A stretch of DNA of 64,000 bases, taken from the NCBI RefSeq assembly GCF_001735805.1, contig NZ_CP017248.1:9300001-9364000 (forward strand), given 5' to 3'. The first letter of the stretch is position 1, and every line of letters begins with the position of its first letter. Positions 51,045 to 58,645 of the stretch are shown in pieces. Origin of the DNA: Streptomyces fodineus (GTDB lineage Bacteria; Actinomycetota; Actinomycetes; Streptomycetales; Streptomycetaceae). The notes beneath the pieces were generated by a model. It was not told the origin of the DNA and ran no database searches. It worked only from the letters and a program-made list of their open reading frames with translations. The position numbers and the translations under genes were made by a program.

Positions 51045-54000
51045 ATGCTGCTCATCCCCTGCCCGTGGTGCGGGCCCCGCGACGAGGCCGAGTTCCACTA
51101 CGGCGGCCAGGCCCATGTGCCCTACCCCGAGGACCCCGCCGCCCTCACCGACGAGGAGTGGGCGCGGTACCTGTTCTTCCGTGACAACCCCAAGGGCCCG
51201 TTCGCCGAGAGGTGGAGCCATGCGGCGGGCTGCCGCAGGTGGTTCAACGCGGTGCGCAACACGGCGACGAACGAGATCCTCGCCGTCTACAAGGTGGGGG
51301 AGGCGCGTCCGGAGACGGCGGAGCGACCTGCGGTCACATCTCAGCCACGGTCGGCACCATCATCGGCCCGTCTGGAGGAGTTCGAGGACAAGGCCCCTTC
51401 AGGGCCGGCGGAGGTCCAGAGGGCGGAGCCCCCCAGCGGGGTCGAAGGGACAGAGCCCCTTCAGGACGGGACGGGCAGGGGCGGCTGGGGCGCGACATTC
51501 CGCACCCGCACCGGCGGCCGGATCGACCGCGACGCCCCCCTCACCTTCACCTTCGACGGCACCGAATACCAGGGATACCGCGGCGACACCCTCGCCTCCG
51601 CCCTCCTCGCCAACGGCGTCGTCCAGGCCGCCACCAGCATCACGCTGGGCCGCCCCCGAGGCATCTTCTCGGCCGGCGTCGAGGAACCCAACGCGGTCGT
51701 CCAGATCGAGGCCCCCTTCCCCGAGCCGATGCTCCCCGCCACGACCGTCGAGCTCTACGACGGCCTGGTGGCAAGCAGCCTCCCGGGCCAGGGACGCCTC
51801 GCCACCGAGCCCGACCCCGCCCGCTACGACGCCGTACACGCCCACTGCGACGTGCTGATCGTCGGCGCGGGCCCGGCCGGCCTCGCCGCAGCGGCGGCGG
51901 CAGCGCACAGCGGCGCACGCGTCATCCTCGCCGACGACCAGCCGGAACCCGGCGGCAGCCTGCTCGGCACCGGCGAGCACCTCGACTGGGTCGAGGCGAC
52001 GCGCACACGGCTCGAAGCGGCCCCCGAGGTGCGCGTCCTGCGCCGCACCACCGTCTTCGGCCACTACGACGACAACCACCTCCTCGCCGTCGAGCGCCGC
52101 ACCAACCACCTCGGCGCCGACGCCCCGGCGAACGTCTCCCGCGAGCGGGTCTGGCGGATCCGCGCCCGCCACGTCGTACTCGCCACCGGCGCCCACGAGC
52201 GCTCGCTGGCCTTCGGCGACAACGACCGGCCCGGCGTGATGCTGGCTTCCTCGGCCCGGACGTACCTCCACCGGTACGCGGTGCTGCCCGGCCGGCACGC
52301 GGTCGTGTTCACCACCAACGACAGCGCCTACGCCGCCGCGCTCGACCTGGCCGCGGCGGGCGTGCACATCGCCGCGATCGTCGACACCCGGCCCGAGCCG
52401 GGGGAGTGGGCCGAGCGCGCCCGGTCCGCCGGGATCGAGGTGCTCGCCGGGCACGCGGTCACCGGTACGGAGGGCGGGGCCCGCCTCACCGCCGTGACCG
52501 TCGCGCCGTACGGGAAGTCCGCCGGACAGCGGGAGTTCGCCGTCGACCTGCTGCTGGTCTCCGGCGGCTGGAACCCGGTCGCGCACCTGTTCAGCCAGGC
52601 GGGCGGCAAGCTCCGCCACGACGAGGCACTCGGCACGTTCGTGCCCGGCAGCGTCCGTCAGGCGGTGGAGGTCGCGGGCAGCGCCAACGGCGCCTTCGAC
52701 CTGGCCACGGTTCTCACCCAGGGCGCGGCAGCCGGCGCCCGCGCGGTCGAGGCGGAGGGTTACACCGCCGAGGCGCCTGTCCTCCCGGCCGTGGCCGCCC
52801 AGCCGCACACGCCGCCCATGCAGGTCTTCACCATCCCCACCGACACCGGCGCCCCACGGTTCGTGGACCTCCAGCGCGACGTCACCGTGGCCGACCTGGC
52901 CCGGGCGACCGGCGCGGGCCTGCGCTCGGTGGAGCACACCAAGCGCTACACCACCGCCGGCACCGGGGGCGACCAGGGCAGGACGGGCGGCGTGCTGGCG
53001 AGCGGGGTCGTCGCCGAACTCCTCGGCGTGGACATCTCGGCGCTCGGCCTGCCCACCTTCCGGCCGCCGTACACCCCGGTCTCCTTCGCGGCCCTCGCGG
53101 GGCGCGACCGCGGCGCGCTGAGCGATCCGGTCCGCACGACCGCCCTGCACCAGTGGCATGTGGCGCACGGCGCGCTGTTCGAGAACGTCGGCCAGTGGAA
53201 GCGGCCCTGGTACTACCCGCAGGACGGCGAGGACATGGAGACCGCCGTGCTGCGCGAGTGCCGCGCCGCCCGCGAGGGCGTGGCCTTCATGGACGCCTCC
53301 ACCCTCGGCAAGATCGACGTGCAGGGCCCGGACGCCGCGCTCTTCCTCGACCGGCTCTACACCAACATGATGAGCACCCTGAAGACCGGCATGATCCGCT
53401 ACGGCGTGATGTGCCGCCCGGACGGCATGGTCTTCGACGACGGCACGGTCATCCGGCTCGCCCCGGACCGCTTCCTGGTCACCACCACGACCGGCAACGC
53501 GGCGGCCGTGCTGGACTGGATGGAGGAGTGGCTCCAGACCGAGTGGCCGGAACTAAGGGTCCACTGCACCTCGGTCACCGAGCAGTGGGCCACGGTGGCC
53601 CTGGTCGGCCCGCGCTCCCGCGCCGTACTCGGCTCGATCGCGCCCCAACTCGCCGTGAGCAACGAGGACTTCCCGTTCATGGCGTGGCGGGAGACGACCG
53701 TCGCCGGCATCGACGCGCGCGTGTGCCGGATCAGCTTCTCCGGCGAACTCGCCTATGAGATCAACGTGTCACCGTGGGACGCCCTCGCGCTGTGGGAGGC
53801 GCTGTACGAGGCCGGTGCCCCGTACGGCATCACCCCGTACGGCACCGAGACCATGCACGTCCTGCGCGCCGAGAAGGGGTACCCGATCGTCGGCCAGGAC
53901 ACCGACGGCACGGTCACTCCGCAGGACCTCGGCATGAGCTGGGTGGTGTCGAAGAAGAAGCCGGACTTCGTCGGCAAACGCTCCTACGCCCGCGCCGACA

Positions 54001-54305
54001 CCGTCCGCCCCGACCGCAAGCACCTCGTCGGGCTCCTCACCGAGGACCCGGCCGTCTTCCTCCCGGAGGGCACGCACCTGGTCGCCGACCGTGAACTGCC
54101 CGCCCCGCCGGTGCCGATGCTCGGCCATGTCACCTCCAGCTACCGCAGTGCGGCGCTCGGCCGGACCTTCGCGCTCGCCCTGATCAAGGGCGGCCGGGAC
54201 CGCATCGGCGAACGCCTCTACGCGCCCGTCGGCGACCGGCTGGTCCCGGTGACCGTCGCCGGTCCCGTCCTCTACGACCCCGAGGGAGCCCGCCGCGATG
54301 GCTGA
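51045..54305 (+). CDS. soxDA: Sarcosine oxidase delta-alpha fusion (SoxD-SoxA in one reading frame)
   Basis: A single 1086-residue frame. Residues 1-90 are a complete SoxD: MLLIPCPWCGPRDEAEFHYG with the zinc Cys pair, and HAAGCRRWFNAVRNT. Residues about 90-150 are a low-complexity linker (PAVTSQPRSAPSSARLEEFE...GTGRGGWG). From about 150 a full SoxA follows: FTFDGTEYQGYRGDTLASAL, VLIVGAGPAGLAAAAAA, VLATGAHERSLAFGDNDRPG, and the GcvT-like half with FMDASTLGKIDVQGPDA, SGELAYEINV and GKRSYARADT. No stop and no convincing ATG/GTG with a ribosome site exists between the two. The linker DNA looks like a common Streptomyces intergenic repeat. Confidence 0.88.
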   Translation: MLLIPCPWCGPRDEAEFHYGGQAHVPYPEDPAALTDEEWARYLFFRDNPKGPFAERWSHAAGCRRWFNAVRNTATNEILAVYKVGEARPETAERPAVTSQPRSAPSSARLEEFEDKAPSGPAEVQRAEPPSGVEGTEPLQDGTGRGGWGATFRTRTGGRIDRDAPLTFTFDGTEYQGYRGDTLASALLANGVVQAATSITLGRPRGIFSAGVEEPNAVVQIEAPFPEPMLPATTVELYDGLVASSLPGQGRLATEPDPARYDAVHAHCDVLIVGAGPAGLAAAAAAAHSGARVILADDQPEPGGSLLGTGEHLDWVEATRTRLEAAPEVRVLRRTTVFGHYDDNHLLAVERRTNHLGADAPANVSRERVWRIRARHVVLATGAHERSLAFGDNDRPGVMLASSARTYLHRYAVLPGRHAVVFTTNDSAYAAALDLAAAGVHIAAIVDTRPEPGEWAERARSAGIEVLAGHAVTGTEGGARLTAVTVAPYGKSAGQREFAVDLLLVSGGWNPVAHLFSQAGGKLRHDEALGTFVPGSVRQAVEVAGSANGAFDLATVLTQGAAAGARAVEAEGYTAEAPVLPAVAAQPHTPPMQVFTIPTDTGAPRFVDLQRDVTVADLARATGAGLRSVEHTKRYTTAGTGGDQGRTGGVLASGVVAELLGVDISALGLPTFRPPYTPVSFAALAGRDRGALSDPVRTTALHQWHVAHGALFENVGQWKRPWYYPQDGEDMETAVLRECRAAREGVAFMDASTLGKIDVQGPDAALFLDRLYTNMMSTLKTGMIRYGVMCRPDGMVFDDGTVIRLAPDRFLVTTTTGNAAAVLDWMEEWLQTEWPELRVHCTSVTEQWATVALVGPRSRAVLGSIAPQLAVSNEDFPFMAWRETTVAGIDARVCRISFSGELAYEINVSPWDALALWEALYEAGAPYGITPYGTETMHVLRAEKGYPIVGQDTDGTVTPQDLGMSWVVSKKKPDFVGKRSYARADTVRPDRKHLVGLLTEDPAVFLPEGTHLVADRELPAPPVPMLGHVTSSYRSAALGRTFALALIKGGRDRIGERLYAPVGDRLVPVTVAGPVLYDPEGARRDG
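51325..51490 (+). repeat. Intergenic-repeat-like sequence acting as coding linker in soxDA
   Basis: The stretch contains TGCGGTCACATCTCAGCC, then CCCGTCTGGAGGAGTTCGAG, GACAAGGCCCCTTCAGGGCC, GGGCGGAGCCCCCCAGCGGG and GACGGGACGGGCAGGGGCGG in this order. I recognise the order as that of a degenerate copy of a very frequent streptomycete intergenic element (canonical core GTCCGGCGTTTGAGGAC, GGGGGCGCAGCCCCC, then GACGGG-GGGGCGG). Here it has no stop in the sox frame. Confidence 0.6.
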
Positions 54306-54900
54306 CACCGCCCCGACCGCATGGCAGCGCAGCCACCTGGCCGACGCCGCCCACCGCCTGGCCGCCGCGACGCGCTCCTCCCGGGGCGCGATCCGCCTTG
54401 CCGAACTCCCCTTCCTGGCCCAGGTGAACGTCCGCCTCGACGCCAAGGGCCCGGCGGCGGACGCCGTCGGACTGGCCCTGGGACTCCAACTTCCGCTGGA
54501 ACCCAACACCGTCGTGCACGCGGGGGACGTGACCGTGGTGTGGCTGGGCCCCGACGAATGGCTGGTGGTGGGCCGGCCCGGAACCGAGCGGGACCTGGAG
54601 GGCCGGATCCGCTCGGCGGCGGGAGACGAACCGGTCTCCGTCACCGACGTCTCCGCCCAGCGCACCACCCTCCTGGTCGGCGGACCCCGTGCCCGCGACC
54701 TGCTGGCGCACGGCTGCGCACTGGACCTGCACCCGCGCGCCTTCGGCCCCGGCCGCTGCGCCCAGACGACACTGGCCCGCACCCAGGTCGTCCTGGTGGC
54801 CCGCGACGAGTCCAGGGCCGGTTTCTGGGTGCTGGTGCGCTCCTCCTTCGCCGGCTATCTGGCGGACTGGCTGCTGGACGCGGCCGTCGAATACCGGTGA
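54298..54900 (+). CDS. soxG: Sarcosine oxidase subunit gamma
   Basis: 200 residues. The small fourth subunit: LAELPFLAQVNVRLDAKG, VVWLGPDEWLVVGRPG, VTDVSAQRTTLLVGGPRARDLLAHGCALDLHP and WVLVRSSFAGYLADWLLDAA are all family features. ATG 54298 overlaps the soxDA stop by eight bases. It completes the heterotetramer together with SoxB and the SoxDA fusion, and is the last gene before a strong terminator. Confidence 0.92.
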   Translation: MADTAPTAWQRSHLADAAHRLAAATRSSRGAIRLAELPFLAQVNVRLDAKGPAADAVGLALGLQLPLEPNTVVHAGDVTVVWLGPDEWLVVGRPGTERDLEGRIRSAAGDEPVSVTDVSAQRTTLLVGGPRARDLLAHGCALDLHPRAFGPGRCAQTTLARTQVVLVARDESRAGFWVLVRSSFAGYLADWLLDAAVEYR

Positions 54901-54928
54901 GCGGCCCGGCAGGGCGGCGGAAATGACC

Positions 54929-54971
54929 CGGCGGTGCCGGGCCGGCGCGGACGGTCGGCCCGGCACCGCCG
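54929..54971 (+). terminator. Intrinsic terminator of the sox operon
   Basis: Perfect 16-bp stem CGGCGGTGCCGGGCCG / CGGCCCGGCACCGCCG with an 11-nt loop. Confidence 0.88.
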
Positions 54972-55000
54972 TTGCCTACCCGGCGCATCCCGGCGACTTC

Positions 55001-55067
55001 TTGACAACGGTGGGGCCCAACCTCACACTGTCGTTGCGCTAAGCGCATTCGGTTTCATAATATGCAC
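55001..55067 (+). promoter_or_regulatory. Promoter and tandem IclR-type operator of the second Rieske ferredoxin gene
   Basis: TTGACA at 55001-55006, CACACT about 17 bp on, then TTGCGCTAAGCGCAT (55034-55048) and TTTCATAATATGCAC (55053-55067), 19 bp apart. The layout and sequence closely match the promoter of copy 1 at 32914. Confidence 0.7.
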
Positions 55068-55079
55068 CGAGGTGGTCCG

Positions 55080-55457
55080 ATGATTCCCGTGTGCCCTCTC
55101 GCCGATCTGCCCCGGGGCGAGGCGTTCCGGCTCGAGAACGACCCACCCGTCGCCGTGTTCCACACCGAGGACGGCGAGGTCTACGCGATCGACGACACCT
55201 GCACCCACCAGGACGCCTCGCTGGCCGATGGCTGGCTGGAGGGGTGCGAGGTCGAATGCCCCCTGCACGCTTCCAAGTTCGATCTGCGCACCGGCAGCGT
55301 GGACGCACCCCCGGCCCGTCGCCCCGTGCGCACCCACCGGGTCGTCGTGGAGAACGGCATGATCCACGTCGAGCTCTCCGAGGCCCCGCCGAACCTTCCG
55401 CCCTCCTGCGTGGCCGCCCGGCTCGGAGGCGTCGCGGCCGCCGGAGGCGGCGCGTGA
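55080..55457 (+). CDS. Rieske [2Fe-2S] ferredoxin, copy 2
   Basis: 125 residues from ATG 55080 with GAGGTGG upstream. Same layout as copy 1: MIPVCPLADLPRGEAFRLEN, cluster ligands CTHQDASLAD and CEVECPLHASKFDLRTG. The C-terminus NLPPSCVAARLGGVAAAGGG is slightly longer. Its stop overlaps a GTG that begins like the reductase gene of copy 1, but only a relic follows; the matching reductase may be the gene at 58646. Presumed electron donor for an oxygenase, possibly the same GbcA. Confidence 0.92.
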   Translation: MIPVCPLADLPRGEAFRLENDPPVAVFHTEDGEVYAIDDTCTHQDASLADGWLEGCEVECPLHASKFDLRTGSVDAPPARRPVRTHRVVVENGMIHVELSEAPPNLPPSCVAARLGGVAAAGGGA

Positions 55458-55540
55458 GGACCGTGGCGGTCGCCGCGCTCGGCGTGAACCGGCGCCGGCG
55501 GCCGGCCGTGACAGCGGCAGGGTGGACGGGGTGCCGGTGA
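55454..55540 (+). pseudogene. Relic of a ferredoxin-reductase gene start
   Basis: GTGAGGACCGT overlaps the ferredoxin stop exactly as in copy 1 (33350), and encodes VRTVAV before departing into ALGVNRRRRP and a stop at 55540. In copy 1 the same position reads MRTVAVVGASLAGL. The rest of the reductase is absent and folP occupies the position. Confidence 0.6.
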
Positions 55541-56469
55541 ACGCCACCGACCACGCCACTGCGTCAACGCGTCCTGGGACACCGGAAGTTGATCCCTGCG
55601 GACTTCCACGGCCCGGCCGGACGCTGGTCATGGGCGTGGTGAACGTCACGCCGGACTCGTTCTCCGACGGCGGACGGTCGTTCGCCCCGGAGGCTGCCGT
55701 GGCGCACGGACTCGCCTTGCTGGCACAGGGTGCCGACATCGTGGACGTGGGCGGCGAGTCGACCCGCCCCGGCGCGACGCGACCGCCGGCCGACGAGGAG
55801 CTGCGGCGCGTCCTGCCCGTCGTCCGGGAACTCGCGGCGGCGGGCGCGGTCGTCAGCGTCGACACCATGCGGGCCGAGGTCGCCGCCCGCGCCCTCGACG
55901 CCGGTGCACGGATGGTGAACGACGTCTCGGGCGGTCTCGCCGACCCGGAGATGCTGCCGCTCATGGCACGGGCGAAGACGCCGTACGTGCTGATGCACTG
56001 GCGCGGCCACTCCGCCGGCATGCAGGCGAACGCCCACTACGACGACGTCGTCACCGACGTGGTCGACGAACTGCGCCTGAGGATCGATGCCGCGCTGCAG
56101 GCGGGAATCCCGCCCGGATGCCTGATCATCGACCCGGGACTGGGCTTCGCGAAAGCGCCCGAGCACAACTGGGACCTGCTGGCCCGGCTGGGGGAGGTCC
56201 GCGCGCTGGGCCGCCCCGTTCTCGTGGGCGCGTCGCGCAAGTCCTTCCTGGGCCGGCTGCTGGCCGATCCGACGACGGGACAACCACGCCCGGCGCCGCT
56301 ACGGGACGCCGCGACCACCGCCGTATCGGTCCTGGCCGCGGCGCAGGGCGTCTGGTGCCTGCGCGTGCACGACGTGGCCTCCACCCGCGACGCGGTACGG
56401 GTGACGGCCCGCTGGGGCGCCGAGGCGGCGGCCCCGGCACCGCGGCCTCTGCAACACCTCGGCGCGTGA
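55537..56469 (+). CDS. folP: Dihydropteroate synthase
   Basis: About 310 residues; GTG 55537 overlaps the relic stop, and GTG 55522 or 55531 are also possible. All DHPS motifs are intact: VMGVVNVTPDSFSDGGRSF, GADIVDVGGESTRPGATRP, VSVDTMRAEVAARAL, MVNDVSGG, YVLMHWRGHS, LIIDPGLGFAKAPEHNWDLL, VLVGASRKSFLGRLL and CLRVHDVASTRDAV. It condenses pterin pyrophosphate with p-aminobenzoate. Since streptomycetes carry a housekeeping folP elsewhere, this is probably an extra copy supplying folate for the demethylation enzymes. Confidence 0.92.
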   Translation: MNATDHATASTRPGTPEVDPCGLPRPGRTLVMGVVNVTPDSFSDGGRSFAPEAAVAHGLALLAQGADIVDVGGESTRPGATRPPADEELRRVLPVVRELAAAGAVVSVDTMRAEVAARALDAGARMVNDVSGGLADPEMLPLMARAKTPYVLMHWRGHSAGMQANAHYDDVVTDVVDELRLRIDAALQAGIPPGCLIIDPGLGFAKAPEHNWDLLARLGEVRALGRPVLVGASRKSFLGRLLADPTTGQPRPAPLRDAATTAVSVLAAAQGVWCLRVHDVASTRDAVRVTARWGAEAAAPAPRPLQHLGA

Positions 56470-56530
56470 CGGCGGTTCCGCGTCACTTCGGCCTTCTCGG
56501 CCCGCTTCCCCGAGGCCACCAGTGCGGAAC

Positions 56531-57328
56531 TCAGCCCAGGTAACCCATCCGGTGGCTGATCTCCTGCGCACCCTTGAGCAGCAGGGGTGCCAGTTCGTGG
56601 ATGCGCTCCTCGGTGAAGCGGTAGGCGGGGCCGGACGCGCTGAGGGCGGCGACGACCCCTCCGTGGTGGGAGCGGATCGGGGCCGCCATGGCGTGCAGTC
56701 CGATCTCCAGCTCCTCCATCGTCACCGCGTACCCGCGTTCCCGCGCCTCGGCGAGGTTCTTCTCCAGCTTCGACCTCGCGGTCAGGGTGTGCGGGGTGAG
56801 CTTGAGCAGCCCCGAGGCCGCGAGGACCTCGGCGCGCTCCTTCTCCGGCAGGTGCGCGAGCAGGATCTTGCCGCTGGACGTGGCGTGCACCGGGGTGAGC
56901 TGCCCGACCCAGTTGTGGGTGCCGACGGCGCCCGGGCCGCGCACCTGGTACAGGTTGACGGCGTAATGCTCCTGCAGCACGGCGATGTTGACGGTCTCGC
57001 CGATCTCCTCGCTGAGCCGCTCGCAGACCTCACGGCCCTGCTGCGTGATGTCGAGGCGGCCCGTGACCGCGCCGGCCAGGCGCACGATGCCGAACCCGAG
57101 CCGGTACTTGCCGCGATCGGCCGCCTGCTCCACCAGACCGCGCGCTTCCAGTGCCCCGAGCAGACGGAACGCGGTCGACTTGTGGACGTCGATCTCGGCG
57201 GCGACCTCGCTGACACCCGCCTCCCCGCGCTGGGCGAGGATCTCCAGGACGCTGACGGCACGGTCGACGGACTGCACCCCGCTCACCGCCGGAGCTGTTG
57301 TTTCGCCATCTGCGGTGTAGTTGCTCAT
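56531..57328 (-). CDS. IclR-family transcriptional regulator, copy 2
   Basis: 265 residues from ATG 57328. Same length as the regulator at 35848 and nearly identical in the winged helix (VQSVDRAVSVLEILAQRGEA, VSEVAAEIDVHKSTAFRLLG) and effector domain (HNWVGQLTPVHATSSGKILL, AMAAPIRSHHGG). Differences concentrate in the N-terminal tail and around residues 115-190. Both paralogues should recognise the same operator because the recognition helix is unchanged apart from E to D. Transcribed away from purU, behind a terminator. Confidence 0.93.
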   Translation of the reverse strand: MSNYTADGETTAPAVSGVQSVDRAVSVLEILAQRGEAGVSEVAAEIDVHKSTAFRLLGALEARGLVEQAADRGKYRLGFGIVRLAGAVTGRLDITQQGREVCERLSEEIGETVNIAVLQEHYAVNLYQVRGPGAVGTHNWVGQLTPVHATSSGKILLAHLPEKERAEVLAASGLLKLTPHTLTARSKLEKNLAEARERGYAVTMEELEIGLHAMAAPIRSHHGGVVAALSASGPAYRFTEERIHELAPLLLKGAQEISHRMGYLG

Positions 57329-57345
57329 AGCGCAACTATACGCAA
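57321..57345 (-). promoter_or_regulatory. Leaderless promoter and autoregulatory site of iclR copy 2
   Basis: TTGCTCATAGCGCAA (57321-57335) covers the start codon; on the minus strand TATAGT (57340-57335) lies seven bases before the ATG at 57328 and no ribosome site intervenes. A further CGCAA half-site lies at 57341-57345. Confidence 0.6.
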
Positions 57346-57385
57346 TACCGGCCGCTGAGCCCCGTGGTTCGCAGAGGGAGGGTAT

Positions 57386-57416
57386 ACGACGGCTCCCCGG
57401 GGAGGGGAGCCGTCGT
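57386..57416 (-). terminator. Intrinsic terminator after purU
   Basis: Perfect 13-bp stem ACGACGGCTCCCC / GGGGAGCCGTCGT with a five-base loop. Confidence 0.88.
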
Positions 57417-57451
57417 CGCCGGTGTTCTCGCGGGCCGCGCGATCGGTGCCG

Positions 57452-58324
57452 TCAGCGGAAGACGACCGTGCAGTTGCCGTTGGCCAGCACGCGGCTCTCG
57501 CTGTGCCACTGCACGGCGCGCGACAGGACCCGGGCCTCGACGTCGCGGCCCATGGTGACCAGCTCGTCCGGGGTGTGGGAGTGGTTCACGCGGACGACGT
57601 CCTGCTCGATGATCGGGCCCTCGTCGAGGTCGGGCGTGACGTAGTGCGCGGTGGCTCCGACGAGCTTGACGCCGCGCCGGTGCGCCTGCACATACGGCCG
57701 GGCGCCCTTGAAGCTCGGCAGGAACGAGTGGTGGATGTTGATGGCCCGGCCGTCGAGCCGCTTGCACAGGTCGTCGGAGAGGATCTGCATGTAGCGGGCC
57801 AGCACCACCAGGTCTACGTCGAGCTCGGCGACGAGCTCCAGCAGCCGGGCCTCCGCCTCGGCCTTGGTCTGCTGGGTGACCGGGATGTGGTGGAAGGGGA
57901 TGCCGTAGTTCCGGGCCAGCGGTTCGAAGTCGCGGTGGTTGGAGACGATCGCCGGGATCTCGATGTTGAGCGAGCCCGTGGACTGGCGGAAGAGCAGGTC
58001 GTTCAGGCAGTGGCCGAACTTCGACACCATGATCAGGGTGCGGGTCGGGGTCGTGACGTCGTGCAGCTGCCAGGTGATCCGGTACGCCTCGGCGACCGGG
58101 CCGAAGTCGGTGCGCAGCTGCTCAAGGGGCGTAGCCGGGGCGGAGACCTCGAAGTGCATCCGCATGAAGAAGCGGTCCTGGAGGCGGTCGTCGAACTGCT
58201 GGCTCTCGAGGATGTTGCCCGAGTGGTTCACGAGAAAGCTGGTGACGGCGTGGACGAGGCCGGCCCGGTCGGGGCAGGAGAGGGTGAGGACGAACTCGCG
58301 GCCGGGCTGCGGGCGAGAAGACAT
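57452..58324 (-). CDS. purU: Formyltetrahydrofolate deformylase
   Basis: 290 residues from ATG 58324 (GGAGGAT upstream). N-terminal ACT domain FVLTLSCPDRAGLVHAVTSF, then the hydrolase: IMVSKFGHCLNDLLFRQ, IPAIVSNHRDFEPLARNYGI, VVLARYMQILSDDLC, AINIHHSFLPSFKGARPY and LVGATAHYVTPDLDEGPIIEQD with the catalytic Asn, His and Asp. It hydrolyses 10-formyl-THF to formate and THF, returning folate to the demethylases. Adjacent to iclR copy 2 and under a matching operator. Confidence 0.95.
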   Translation of the reverse strand: MSSRPQPGREFVLTLSCPDRAGLVHAVTSFLVNHSGNILESQQFDDRLQDRFFMRMHFEVSAPATPLEQLRTDFGPVAEAYRITWQLHDVTTPTRTLIMVSKFGHCLNDLLFRQSTGSLNIEIPAIVSNHRDFEPLARNYGIPFHHIPVTQQTKAEAEARLLELVAELDVDLVVLARYMQILSDDLCKRLDGRAINIHHSFLPSFKGARPYVQAHRRGVKLVGATAHYVTPDLDEGPIIEQDVVRVNHSHTPDELVTMGRDVEARVLSRAVQWHSESRVLANGNCTVVFR

Positions 58325-58337
58325 GACATCCTCCGTA

Positions 58338-58401
58338 GTGCGCAGTACGCAACGATGAGAGTGATGCGCAACATCGTCCGGTGCGAACGGCGGCCGGTCA
58401 A
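58338..58401 (-). promoter_or_regulatory. Promoter and tandem IclR-type operator of purU
   Basis: On the minus strand TTGACC (58401-58396) is followed 30 bp later by sites at 58357-58371 and 58338-58352, read on the plus strand as GAGAGTGATGCGCAA and GTGCGCAGTACGCAA, again 19 bp apart. Confidence 0.6.
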
Positions 58402-58529
58402 GAGGCTTGTTCTCTGTTGTGCGAGAAGCCGCGCCATGCGCAACGGTTCGGCGTCTCCGGGTCGGCGTCAGCTGGCGTTCCGTGAAGCGCAACGCTGTGC
58501 GCTGTTTGGAACCGATGCGTGTTCGTCTC

Positions 58530-58593
58530 TTGACAACCCTCCGGCGCAACGAAAGCATGTTGCGCATAGCGAGCATTGTTGTGCTATCTGAGA
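58530..58593 (+). promoter_or_regulatory. Promoter and tandem IclR-type operator of the second reductase/sdaA operon
   Basis: TTGACA at 58530-58535, AAGCAT about 17 bp on, then TTGCGCATAGCGAGC (58560-58574) and TTGTGCTATCTGAGA (58579-58593), 19 bp apart. Confidence 0.65.
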
Positions 58594-58645
58594 CAACGTC
58601 CGATCTTCCCGCCCCTGCCGAGCATCCGCTACCCGGAGGTTCCCC

